Shown here: positions 35,067 to 46,500 of the stretch, piece after piece
How the letters are laid out: every line of letters begins with the position of its first letter
Numbering within the stretch: position 1 is the stretch's first letter
Origin: Sphagnum compactum
Lineage: Eukaryota > Bryophyta > Sphagnopsida > Sphagnales
Length of the DNA stretch: 64,000 nucleotides
NCBI GenBank assembly: GCA_965153455.1
Contig: OZ234493.1
Location: forward strand, 16,978,213-17,042,212
Direction of reading: 5' to 3'
The notes under the pieces: generated by a model
Told to the model about the DNA's origin: nothing
What the model saw: only the letters and a program-made list of their open reading frames with translations
Database searches by the model: none
Translations under genes and position numbers: made by a program

Positions 35067-36590
35067 GTAAGATTTATGGTTATCAATTTATGCCTACTGC
35101 AGTTAATTTGCCAGTCTAAGATAAGCGTTGTCCATATTAGGGCACTCTGCCACTGTAGGTTGTCGTGAAGACTTCGTGGCGAACTACAGGGAGTTCTGTA
35201 GTTTTATTTCTCAAATGCACATACATGTCTGACAGCAGTTTAGGTTGTTCTAATCCATGAGTGCACTCTTTGCTGCTGTCAGGTGATTTGAACTGACCAG
35301 GTCTTCCTTTGACACCTTTAATCCACACTTTTGGGATCGAGGAAGAGGAGACTAAGCCCTGTGTTCAACGTCTGAACTATGATGATGACCAGTGGCTGCA
35401 AGAGTATGTGCTCCCATTAAGAGGGATCTAGAGAATCCATATCTGAGAGCTTTGTGAAATGTAATCCGGGTTACCAAGAACACAAATATGACATTGAAGT
35501 GAGCACTCCTGATGAAGGTTGGTTCCCAAATGTATCAAATAGATCTATTGTACGTTTTGTACCAGCCACTGAAGGCAACTTTTGAATTTGGCATACAAAT
35601 TCAAGATGTGAAAACTCATGAGAGTTATTGTCTCATTTGTTCCCTCTTTGCTGATATGTTCATAGATCTGAAATCTCTCTCGCCTTAGAACTAGGTTATT
35701 TTTCAACTCTATTCAGGTGAAACACTGGTCTGTGGTTAGGGATGTTTGAGCTCCAAAGTACTTTGTAGTTAATTATAATAAACTTTGGAGTACAATTCTC
35801 ATGAGTGTTGTGCAGGGTTGTCGATTGTTTCTCTGATATCTATTCAATTGCAGCATTTGTCCAGGCCTTTCAGGCTGGTTCATTAAGATTAAGCAAACAG
35901 GGTACTCAGTGTGTGTCATTAATGTTTCTAACAGCTAGTGATCAAAGGCATTGACCAATGGATGGGCAGTTGCAGGTTTATTTACAAAATCTTCTGGTTT
36001 ATTCCTCAATTATCCCTTTGACAGCAAAGCATGCAGCCATGCCCCTTAACGTTTGTTTGTATCAATGGATCCGAGCCATGTGATTAGGACCATCATGCGT
36101 TTCCTCATTGGCTTGTCCTCAATGCTGTCCTGGATCATCACACAACTGCCTCAATTCATCAGTGACTGGAGATTGCTAAGTGCAGAAGCACCACCTCCTT
36201 GGTTCCTCTTCCAATGGCTTGCAGTAAATAATCATCTTCCATGTGTATCCATCCATCCCACCCATTGCCACATCCTCAAAACATTCATATTTCTCTGGTT
36301 CTTTGACCCTGAGGGCCTTAGGTTGAGGTCCAACTAACCGGAAGAGGAAGTAATTCAGCATTGATGCAATTCTCTCCACCTGCCAATTTGAACTCACTGC
36401 TGAGAGGAGGGGACTGAAGTGAGTTTTGAAACTTTGGGCATGTTTTTGGCAACTGAATTCCCAATTACGCTCAAGGGTTTTTTCTGTTTTATCCACTGCA
36501 CCTTTATGCTAACCCAGGCATTTACAGATCTCTGAAGTAATGCTGCTGCTTTCTATCAAATAATTGCAGCATGGTCTTAATATAATTTTT
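35067..36590. other. Intergenic or intronic sequence
   Basis: Its composition is closer to genic sequence than the transposon regions, but no conserved motif was found. A forward stretch at about 35465-35580 (CNPGYQEHKYDIEVSTPDEGW) reads openly and may be an exon of the unrecognised gene downstream. Confidence 0.3.
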
Positions 36591-38440
36591 CATGTTCCAG
36601 GTGTCAGTATACCCAACTTCAGCCTCCACATGGACAACAGCAAACCAGTAACATCTCTCAGCATTGGCCTAGTTTTCCTCAATGATCTCTGCATATTTAG
36701 TGCTTGGGATCTATGCCATGTCTATTATTTTCTATTATTTATCCTTGCTTGCAAAAGAAGCTACTCCGTTCCATTTTCATTCTGCTGTGGATGATAGTAA
36801 ACATTGTATTCTTGCAAGACAGGGAAAGAAGAAGGTGACAACAGGCAGCAAGGCAGCAGAACAGTAAGATTGTATCTCAGGACTGCCTCAGCAAGTGTAT
36901 GTACTTGTCCCTTTCTCAGATGTACATATTGGTGTGTATATGCCTGTTCCACACTGGCTTCAACCTTTGTCAAGCATGTGCTATTATTTCTAAGATTTCC
37001 TGTCATTTCACCATGACAATCTGGAAAAAACCTTCATGCTTTTAAGCTTCATTGTGGTCTTTTTGTTCAGTTTCTTGATCTTCAGAATGCAATTTCCTCT
37101 GAGATTCTTGAGAGGAAGTGGAGTGCATGGGGCCAAGCTCTTCTTTCAGGACCTTGGATACTATTTCAATTTGAGTCTTTACAAGACAAACCATTCAAGC
37201 TTATTTACACGGGTCATGTCTCTGGGAAGGGAAAACCATCAGCAAAAGCGTCTGAAGACAATGATCCTCAGAGGGTTGGAAAAGGAACTTGGGAGGTCAA
37301 ATCTGCTGATTTCAAGAGCTCACCTTCGAAATTTCTGAGTGAACATGAATTTGAGAATGATGGTGATGATGTCATAGGCAACAAGGATGCTGCAAAGCAA
37401 GTGGAAACAGGTCATCTGTCATCCTGGACTTATGCAAAATAATTTTCCTTTTGCCTTTGAGGGTACTCCCTGTATATAGTCAATGAATGGACATGGTTGA
37501 ACACTGAAGTACTGTGCTGACCTGAACATGTTGCCAGGATACATAGCTTTTGAATTTGTAAACATTGGAAATCAATCATTGCTTTCTTTGCAATACTGCT
37601 TCTGTGTACCTTTCTAGTAAAGATGTGCATGTGCAGATAAGCTTTCTGTTGTGTACAGTCAATCTCGAGGAACTGTGAAGTGGGCGAACCGGTTGTGCTT
37701 TCGTGCATTTTTTAAGGCTATCATCCTATGTTTCCTGTGGCATAAAAAAATTCATGTGAGAATATTAGTAAGGCTTACGGAGACAAAGATGCAGAAAACT
37801 CTATCGAGGAAAATGTATATGGAGTGTCATGGTTTCAGGAAGACCAGATTCAAGGAACATGGCTGTAGGTGCTGCTGCTGATGATAACCAGCCTGTCGTC
37901 AGGCTCCTATCTTCATCTCACTATTGTCCTCTACATTTCTTGTTTCCATTGATCAAACACATTGAGACTACTAGTAGAGATAGTGTCATATGGCCCCAGT
38001 GCTATCAGACTTACTGCAAGGCATAGAGAGATGTGGCAAAGACTGTCTCGTGGCCGTTGGGCTCTGTTGGGACAAAGCATCTTCATTTTGTTTCTTGCTT
38101 GTTAGAACCGAGGATTTCTTGTTCCCTATCTTCAAGAGACCATAGGTCACCCGCGCTTCAGTATACTACAAGCCGTCAGATGGAGGTTTCTGCGTTGAAA
38201 TTAGTGTCATCAATTCCTTGGTGGTTCGTTGTGTAGAATCTGCAATCTTATGATTCTATCTTTCTGTGAGGTGGGTGCATGTTTATGTTTGTGGATGTTT
38301 GGATGAATTCAGACTAAAGCATGATCACCCAGAGGCTCTGTTGCAGGACATGTGGAGAAGGCAAAGACAGATGATACGCTGATTTTGTATGCTGCACTGA
38401 GTCAACTGCAATCATTCCTTGAGCAAGTAACTTTTCAGAT
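36591..38440 (+). CDS. Unrecognised multi-exon gene candidate
   Basis: Several exon-like pieces, bordered by plausible splice sites, lie on the forward strand. They are a Gln-rich piece after CATGTTCCAG (about 36601-36690; QYTQLQPPHGQQQ); a piece ending CKTGKEEGDNRQQGSRT with donor GTAAGA (to 36864); the longest piece at about 37069-37410, after TTGTTCAG (WSAWGQALLSGPW, FKLIYTGHVSGKGKPS, acidic FENDGDDVIGNKD); a piece at about 37640-37720 (SQSRGTVKWANRLC); one at about 37770-37855 (YGDKDAENSIEENVYGVSWF); and one at about 38347-38430 (KTDDTLILYAALSQLQSF). I do not recognise the protein. Exon order and continuity are not proven, and stops between pieces could mean decay. Confidence 0.4.
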
Positions 38441-40039
38441 GAATACTTCAACCTCAGGATGTTGGTAATTGATTTGTAGTACCGCTGGGAGTTGTTTGGG
38501 GTTGAGCATTAACCACCATTCTGCTGTTAAAGATGCAAGGTGAATCATGTTGGCTGCCTAAGTGATATTGGAACATAAGAGGAGGGATGAATTTCAAATT
38601 AAGCACATAATGTCCTAAGATTACTTCCCTGTGAGTTCATGTCATGATCATGTGGGTTTGTTTTGGGCTCTTGTGGGACTAGGGTTGTGTACGAAGAGAG
38701 ATAAGCTGATTTGTTTCACTACTTTGAATGCTTGGGGCTGATTTACAAGGTCAATTGAAATCCCCTTTAAATCAGCTTTGGGACGAGTTAAGGCATTCTA
38801 CCACTGGGAGATTTGTACTGTTTAGGCCTTTGTGTACTTAGCCTTAGATTTTGCTTGTTTAAGGATGAGCTAAAAGGGAAATGGAAATGAAGTTTAATGT
38901 TTAAACCCCACAAGCTTGTCACAAGTTGAATGAGGATGCTATGAAACTGTAGATTCTCTGTGGCTCAAGTGCGCTGCTGAATGTCATGACTGAGTTTTGC
39001 CTCTGTTTCCAGAAATGCACCAGAAACTCAGTACAGTCATGTTTATGTAATAGTCTACCCAAAAGTAGACACCCCTGCTCATAGATAAGCTGCCCCTGAA
39101 CATGATTCCCAAAAACCCTCAAATTCTTTGAATTGTCAGAGTGGACAACTGCACCTATTGGACCCTATATCTGCTTCACTCATACCACTTCTGATTTACA
39201 TCAAACTAAAATTATACAAGTTTGATTGGAACATCACCAAAGGGCACTTTTCCTTCACCCTAGGCAAATTTTTAGTAATCTACTCCCATCAAACCTCACA
39301 TCAATTTAGACATTGAATCTGTAAATATGTGTACATGACCATCACAAAACACCACAACAACCACTCTCATTCACAAGGCTACTGTAGGGAATATTTCCTT
39401 TACCCTCATGATGAGCAACCTTTCCCTTTCTTGGTTTATCAGCTCACCATCATTATCTTCACATGAATTCTTCACACATCTTTGAAGCTTCTTGTTTATC
39501 AAATTTCCTCCATCAATGGCTTGGTCTTCCTTTTATCAGTATGAAACTTGTTGACGGTGCTTTCCATGTTCCCATTGCTGACCAATGTCACTCTCTAATC
39601 ATGCTCCTGGGAGTCCAAATACTGTTTTGGATTCCCATGAGTCATGGATATTCTGGGAACACAACATAGGGAGCAGCTCAAGAAGGGTGTTGAGAAGGGA
39701 GCCAATTTGATCAAGCTAGCAGAGCATTGATCCTTGAGAAGGGATGTAAGGCATGCATTGAAGCAGTTCTACTGAACCTAAAACACTGCTTTGAGTCACA
39801 CTGCAAGGCTGAAGTTCAGGCTGTAGAATAGAGCTGGTCACACAAAGTGAACTACTTACGTCAACATGAAAAGTTCAATCAACAGCAAAATGATCTTGCA
39901 CCTATCAAAGTATTCCAACGCCTACCTTTCTACTAACAAAATGCAGAGTTTTCAAGCTAAATCAGCATTCTAGGGGTAGCTAGTTGCTGCTTAAGAAAGC
40001 CAATATTTGAAGTATACACAAAGTTGGGGATGACTTGCA
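38441..40039. other. Intergenic sequence without recognisable gene
   Basis: No conserved protein motif was found on either strand. The phrase CACAAGCTTGT..CA.GTTGAATGAGGAT at about 38908-38937 recurs at 46748-46776, a short dispersed similarity. Nothing else stands out. Confidence 0.35.
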
Positions 40040-41460
40040 CCCACTCAATTTTCTAGGTCAGTGAACAAAACTGCGATGCCAAGCCAGGTAGAGAAGATGG
40101 CATTACCTCCATCAGTGCCAAGTGCCACTCCTGGCTGTGATGACAGCAAATTTAAAGAACACAGCTGCATAATAGCACATCTCAAATGTATCTGGGGGAA
40201 GAGAGCTGTAGATGTGTCTTCCGGAATGATACACAGACTACCCACATGATAACCATGCCCAGCCACAATGTGGTGACACTGCACAACAATGTGCTGGATG
40301 TGATCAAATAGTCATTGAGCAAAGAACCCTCCAGGAATAAAAGACTTGAGGAAATCATCGGAGAAAAGAAGTGAAGGAATGTACAGCAGTCTGAGTTTTC
40401 ACCAGGCTCAGGAAAGTCTTTGAGTATTCCTCACTGTTCATGGAATTCTGATTCAAAAGATCCACACAAGGTATTAACATCACAAGCTGGAACCTCTCAG
40501 CATCTCCAAGTGTGCATGCTTCTATTTTTCTTTCATGCAAAACAGCTCAATGGATAGACCCAAGACCGGAATCCTTAAACTTAACCAGTCTATCCTTGTT
40601 GATTCAGGAAGGGTCTTATTGAAAATGTATAAGATGGTTGAATCACATACAACTAGGTAGGTCCTAATCAATACATACCATCTGTGGGAGAGGTAGGAGA
40701 CCATTGGAACTATAACCCTGAAATTTCACACAGAAAAAATTAGGCCTGGTATCTTCCAAAACTTCAAAGCATACCAGCCAACCTGCATTTTGCCCAGAAA
40801 CAACACTGCACGACACCAACATTTGTACCTTGTCCAGAAGAGGAACAACATGCTGAAGGTGATACAAAACCAAGCGCATTGGCAAGATAGCATTGTCCAT
40901 GCAGCTATTCAATCCTTCCTTCTCAATTCCTGTTTTCCACACAGCCTGGATTCCCACAAGTAAAGGCATTAGTTGATGTTTTACAACCCATGAACTTGAG
41001 CTTGAACCAACTACAAATTAAGTTGACTGATGTCTCAACAAGCTTTTGATTACTTTAACGTAAAGATCAAAGTCATTACACTAGTGGCTAGGACTCATCA
41101 TGGTGCCTTGAAAGTAGTTTTGGGTTGAATTCACTACAAGGTCGTGCTAAATGATGGGCAGGAGCACATGGATACATGAAGGTCACTGGTAAATAGGTCA
41201 TCAAAAAAGTACAAAACGATTTAGGGTTTAGGGTCACACAATCTACTATAATCCACATTGGTCCAATTGTGTGAAACTCTTGCGACCTGCTGAATGGTAC
41301 ACATCAAATTTAGAATAAAAGTCAGAATCAAAGCCAGGTTCAGCAGATGTTCGAAAACACAGTCCAAAAAGGGATTTAACTACTCACCAAGAGAGTAAGG
41401 GCAAGCTCATTGCAAACATCATCGAAATGCTGACCAAATTCTCTTGAGCACAATTAAGTT
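40040..41460 (-). CDS. Unrecognised multi-exon gene candidate (reverse strand)
   Basis: Reverse-strand exon-like pieces with consistent splice sites are: about 41449-41393, ending in FDDVCNELALTLL and followed by donor GTGAGT; 40945-40679, preceded by acceptor GGGAATCCAG, reading AVWKTGIEKEGLN, MRLVLYHLQHVVPLLDKVQM and FEVLEDTRPNFF and ending before GTATGT; about 40510-40360 (GDAERFQLVMLIPCVDLL, EYSKTFLSLVKTQTAVHSF); and about 40280-40105 (CIIPEDTSTALFPQIHLR, SSQPGVALGTDGG) with donor GTAATG. The 40945-40679 exon is the most convincing. The pieces are helical and Leu-rich. I could not name the family. The gene lies downstream of, and on the same strand as, the PD-(D/E)XK-like gene, and could in principle be part of it. 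Confidence 0.45.
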
Positions 41461-41497
41461 GTCGGGAGTGAATAAAAATTCCCCTCCAGGAATGTTT

Positions 41498-42325
41498 TCA
41501 GGCAGAAAGCTTCTGTGCTTGAATCTCAAGCGAAGGACCATCATATTGAACATTAGCGTTCAACGTCAGAGACTGCATCATTCCTGGAATGCGACTGTAG
41601 TTATTAGTGGACCGATTTGGTCGTGTCCTAGGAACTTCCTTCCATCGCTCTACCGAAATTTGCCGGTCTTTCCGGTCGATGCTCAACAGGATCACTATGC
41701 GAGTTTTCCCATCACTGTTGGTGATCCAAAAGGCAGCATCTCTACGCAACATAGCAAGTGACTCTGACACACCAACTTCAATCACAAAACTTGGCCATTC
41801 GTCTTCCATGTCACGAGAACAGGGTTTGTAACAGGGTTTGTAACCAATATCTGCTTCCTTTGATCTACCTCCAGGGCATCCAAATCTATCAGATCTAGTT
41901 GCTACAATTGACGTACGAAAGCCTAGAAGCACCAACTTCATATCGAACATTAAGGTAAATTCATGTGCTACACCTTCATGCATCACATCAACCATAAGTT
42001 TGACGATCTGGTCATTTGAAGTAGCCAACCTCGTCTCGTCTCACCTCGTCTCACGGATCCTATCACTCTCATCAAAACTCTCTTGACTCACATTTGTGAA
42101 TGCCAAGTATTGAGGTGTTTGTGTTCTCTCAACCAGACTCTTGAGGCGTGCCAAGCAAATTCTCTTGAAAGCAACTAAGTTTGCGAAAGGAGTGCGAGAA
42201 ATGTTAGGATATCCCATAAGCACTTCTTCCGAATCCGCATCCACCGAAGTTGGACTCAGATCCTTCAAAGTTGGACAAGATGACACAAACTCAACATCAT
42301 TCTCCCCGCCATGGTATAATGCCAT
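41498..42325 (-). pseudogene. PD-(D/E)XK-nuclease-like protein of a type common in fungi; one in-frame stop
   Basis: The coding exon starts at ATG 42325-42323 (MALYHGGEND) and runs in one frame to a stop at 41498, except for a TGA at 42043-42041. The second half contains WPSFVIEVGVSESLAMLRRD, AAFWITNSDGKTRIVILLSI and ISVERWKE. This arrangement (P-x-hhh-E-h-G-x-SE followed by an LR.DA.WW-like segment and a C-terminal W) is typical of PD-(D/E)XK-like hypothetical proteins that are abundant in fungal genomes. The stop lies in a (CTCGTCTCAC)2 tandem at 42031-42056. An upstream 5'-UTR intron is likely: donor CCTAG|GTAAGT at 42486, acceptor GTTCAG at 42342. Fungal-type affinity is from memory of the family; horizontal origin is conjecture. 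Confidence 0.6.
42031..42056. repeat. Short tandem duplication at the in-frame stop
   Basis: CTCGTCTCAC is present twice in tandem with an extra CTCGT in front. On the reverse strand this places TGA in the reading frame of the PD-(D/E)XK-like gene. Removing one 10-bp unit would shift the frame of the second half, so a simple duplication does not explain the stop. Confidence 0.55.
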
Positions 42326-42486
42326 CTTGAAGATGCTGCCCCTGAACCAGCACACACTATATTTCGATACTTGAAAACAAACATTCAATCCAAAAAACAA
42401 TTGCATCAAGTCAATCTCAAAACACAAGAAAATTGACAGAGAGAAACTATATTCAGTTCTCTAAAACTCCCAGAACATGACTTACC

Positions 42487-44165
42487 TAGGCTATCACTTC
42501 CACAAGAAATAACTTCCACGACTGCCAAAGGAGAGAGCTTGGATCCTGAAATGACTGCAGAGATCGAAAAGCCACAGTTCCGCAAAGTAGTGCTTCACAT
42601 CCAAAAAAATGAGAACTCCATTGAAAGGAATTGCAGACTTTATTACCCCAGAGAAATTTTACAATGCAGCAGTTGAGAAACAAATGCGCAGGTGGAAACG
42701 AACGCGAGAACATGCACGACGTCCATTCATTTGAGCACGCCAATCTGTGTAGAGTGCTCGACGTTGCGAGACGACTGGAAATGATTTCGCGTTTCGCTCG
42801 TTCATCGAGATATTTTGCCCTCTGAAATCGCCAGGTGGCGCCAAGAGCGAACCGAATGAAACGGTGACAGAGCAAAGACAACACAGGCTTGCCCACGGAA
42901 AACGTTGAGCGTCGTTCAGCTGTTGTCAATATCATCAAGAGCCGATTGATGTTGAGATTTTCTCTCTCCTTCGTTTTGTTTTGTTTTTCTACCAGGCAAT
43001 CGAATACATATTGGTGAAGAGTTGTTTGAAGTTGTTTGTTTTGCTTTTTTTCTGTTGTATCGATGCTACAAGTGTTACCTTTTGAGGATCACTTCAGTAC
43101 TTTTTCTACGTATGCTGCGTTTAGGGTCAAGCTTGCTGCGAAGGACGACATGGCGTGTTGCTCGGAACTGCTTTCTTTGCCGTATTTTCTTCGATTTGCT
43201 TGAAACAATGCACCAACATTGAACGAGCTCAGGCGTCTCGTAGCTTTGTTGCTGGACTGGTCACGTTAAGGTGCGGTATCACAACATAGATACCGGGAAC
43301 AACGCCTTAGTAGAGATGGAGAAATCTGCCTGAAGCTGCCTTAGGCTCAATAGCTGTACCTGGAAAGAGCTTTTGGAGTCGAGACGGAGCTTTAAAATCT
43401 TCTCTTCGAATTTGATGTGTTGAGCTTTGTCTCTCGCGTGAGGATGCAACACTGACAATCTTTTCGGAGCAAGAATCTTTCACCGCTTGCTGCGTCTGAG
43501 GCAATCGAAGCAATAAGAACGGCCTGCTTCGTTTCTTCACTTTTTAAAGAGGTTTTGCACAAACTCTTTTCTTATCTTCATGAGTCGTACGCCATATGCT
43601 GTGTGTAGACTCGGGCTCTCAAGAACCTGTAGTTGTCTTACACTTCGAACTACATATGCCTACTTTTGCCACATCAATGCCTTCCTTGCTTTTCGTTTGA
43701 AGAGCAAGACTTGCCATGTTTTGTGTAGGTTAGGCTGTTCTGAAATCTTAGACCTCTGCACTGGTGTAGGGTTCTAAGGTGAAGCGCGTATTAGTCTTGC
43801 AAGACTGTTAGATATGCTGCGGCTGCAAAGTTGTACTATAATTCTTGATGATGACCTACAGGTCTCTTGCATTCTACATTGCCTTACAGAGTTAATATTC
43901 ATCTCCAAGAAGGTTGGTCTGACAGAGATGTGGAGAACCATCAAAGGAACTGTGAATTTTTGTATGCAAGATTGCTTTGATCCATGTTTTGATGTTGTTG
44001 AATTGCTTTTGTAGAACAAGGCTTTGCTTTATACTCCATTTTTTGTATGGTCGTGTTTCTAGCCAAGAGGTGTAAGAGAATGCTGGTTACACATCCTGTC
44101 AAAATATCCTGCAGCGCATTCTGCAGCATCAGTGTCTTTTGTGTCTTTTGTGTCTTTTGGCTGTC
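42487..44165. promoter_or_regulatory. Shared upstream region of the two divergent genes
   Basis: The region lies between the reverse PD-(D/E)XK-like gene and the forward Cdc25-type gene. It is richer in CpG and GC than the rest of the window (for example 42690-42920 and 43100-43560) and has no long conserved ORF. It probably holds both promoters, the first untranslated exon of the reverse gene (ending at 42486) and the undetermined N-terminal exons of the phosphatase. No individual element can be named with confidence. Confidence 0.4.
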
Positions 44166-46500
44166 TGAGTTTTTCCAAGGCTGGAATCTCAATTGATCAC
44201 CAGGCATCTCTTCTTTGACTATGATAAAGAGATTCTATCACATAGTTTGTTCTGCAGTCCCTTCTGCACTGATAAGTTGCACAGAGAGGACTTTGTCGAC
44301 CTTATCAACTGTGGCCAGACAGTGAGTACTAGCTATTTCAACATACTGTCATCCTCTTCCTCCTTTGTCTTGCAACCAGGGCAGTATGGAGCAGACAGCT
44401 GGCCCACTTCCCACTGATGATGTCTCTCATGTTGTGTACCTTGGAGAGGAAGCAGCACCTCTTTTTCCTCTGGCTGAACATTGTGAACTTCCAAGCATTT
44501 CTGCAGATGTTGTGAGTGCAATTCTTCTCCAACTTTCTAAGTCTATCCATATTTGCCAATGACAACCTTATGTCAATGTTTGTCAAACCAGTGAACAACA
44601 ATAGCTGAGAGAATACAATGACCTGTATCAAGGGGACATAACATTTAAGCACTGGAAGTTCTTTGCTGTACTTCCATAATTTCATTCTAGCATGTTGAGT
44701 GCCTGGCATTGGCAGTTTTGAGAAGCAGGAACTTGTCAGGGGTCACAAATTTTATTTTCCTGCTCTGTTGAAATGACTTCTTAAGATATTGTAAATCACA
44801 TCTGTTCTAGAGCCTCAGCATGCAACAAGAATGTTGAATGTGATGGTGTCTGGATATTGAACTTCTTGATGAAAGCATCAGCTAACACTTTCTTTTCAAG
44901 TCTTACTGCAGTTGAAGTCAATCTTAACTGAAGAGCAAGGGTATTCAGCTCAATCAGTTGTGATAGTAGATTCACGCCATCATTTTGAATATGAAGGTGG
45001 CCACATCAAGGTACACCATTCATGGATTACAGCTGCCTCAGTTTCATTTTCCAGAAACTAATGAAAATTTTCTATGACCCAGTTGGTGATTACAATGTTT
45101 CACCTCTTCGATTCATGGATTGGTTACAATTGATGATTGTCCTCATGTACCCTGTCTTGTCAGGGTGCGGTTAATCTTAGAGACCCCAGTGCTATTGAGG
45201 AATTCTACTCTAGGAATATCAATGTTGGGAAGCAGATTGCAATTGTCTTCCACTGTGAGTTCTCTTCCTCAAGGGCACCAAAGCTGTAAGTACACAAACA
45301 TCTTAAACCTTGGCTTCTTACCTATGAATTGTTATACATACCTTCAGTGTTAAGGTGATTAATTGTTGACATAGATATATATATTTCTGATAGTTCTTGG
45401 TAGTGATGATTTTTCTGGTATGTTTGCTTAGGGGTTTTAGCAACATATATCACTCCTAATTGGAGACAGTATATAACCTGTGTGCTCCAGCACACTTGAG
45501 AACTCTCCTGAAAAGTTCCATGTTGCCAAGCTCATAGACTTGGTCTCCACATATTTGGTTTAGTTCATTGCAAGCTGTTTGTATGTAGAAGCTGGGTTGT
45601 GCTTTGTGAGTTGCATGTAGACTTTACACTTGTATTTCTCATATTTTCATTTGCAGTTTCAAGCACATGCGCAACTTGGACAGGCTGGCACATATGGAAA
45701 CCTATCCAGAGTTGGCATTCCCAAACATGTTTCTTCTGAAAGGGGGGTACAAGGCCTTCTTTGAGCTTTATTCGGTGAGCCACTTGCAAATTCTCTGCAC
45801 AAATCTCACACCCTGATCTGTCATGGTACAGTTATTCTGCCTGCAGCAATTTTGCTTGAATTGGTAGTCTCTTCTGATACACAACTCTAGAGATCGAGAG
45901 ACTGAGAGAGAGAGAGAGAATACACCAGGTTGGGACATTATTTTCAGATCTTTCAACCTTGAAGCAGTCAAATGGGGCCCTTTCCAACTCATGGTGACCC
46001 ATTTGTACAGACTTATCTTTGAATGTTTTCAGCCTAGCTCACAATTGAGCATTCCAAATATGTGTATCTGTCACACTTATCTTTCTTTACCATGTGCAGG
46101 AACTCTGTGTGCCGAGAGAATATGTAAAGATGTCTGATCCAAAATTTGTGGACCATCTTCGTGTTTCATCCAGTTCCTTGAAGAGGAGTTGGATCCAACG
46201 GTCAAAAGATTTCATTGATTCTCACTGTGGAGATCGTGATGAACCTCTTATTGATGTCTCAAGTGTACATCAGAAAGAAAAAGTAAATACTACATGCAAA
46301 TGCCCCATCTCTTTACGATTTAATCAACAAGTGCTCTAGGGATGCCACTAAATGTAGAGCTGAGGGTTGATCTTTTGACTCTCAATATTCTGCAGCCCTT
46401 GCTGAACTTGATCCAGACAACCTGGATCCAAGAACCTGGACAAAGGACAGTGTCCCCTGTTTCGTTACTTCCCACAAGGAGCTATGTGGCAGGTTCTTAG
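44166..46500 (+). CDS. Cdc25-type dual-specificity phosphatase (catalytic domain, multi-exon)
   Basis: Exons inferred from frame and GT-AG sites are: up to 44321 (start uncertain), 44380-44511, 44912-45010, 45164-45285, 45657-45774, 46100-46282 and 46396-46500. Phases match at every junction from 44321 to 46282, giving about 218 codons from 44380 without a stop. Landmarks in order are LPSISADV + LKSIL, VVIVDSRHHFEYEGGHIK + GAVNL, the catalytic loop HCEFSSSRAP (Cys codon 45254-45256, Arg 45272-45274), YPELAFPNMFLLKGGYKAFF and ELCVPREYVKM. These are the hallmark blocks of the Cdc25 rhodanese fold. Cdc25 removes inhibitory phosphates from cyclin-dependent kinases. The Glu before the loop Arg in animal enzymes is Ser here. 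The last exon can be read in two frames; the in-phase one stops at 46500. The N-terminus is not defined. Confidence 0.88.
44322..44379 (+). other. Very short intron of the Cdc25-type gene
   Basis: This 58-bp segment starts GTGAGTAC and ends in a pyrimidine-rich TCTTGCAACCAG. Removing it joins two in-phase exons. It is near the lower size limit for plant introns. Whether the upstream exon truly belongs to the protein is less certain than for the later exons. Confidence 0.6.
45904..45919. repeat. (GA)n microsatellite in an intron
   Basis: A GA-dinucleotide tract lies in the intron between 45775 and 46099 of the Cdc25-type gene. Confidence 0.8.

Noticed and set aside
42486-42938. Reverse-strand open frame of 150 codons upstream of the PD-(D/E)XK-like gene
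   Set aside because: It covers the likely untranslated first exon and promoter, ends at the predicted donor and has no recognisable domain.
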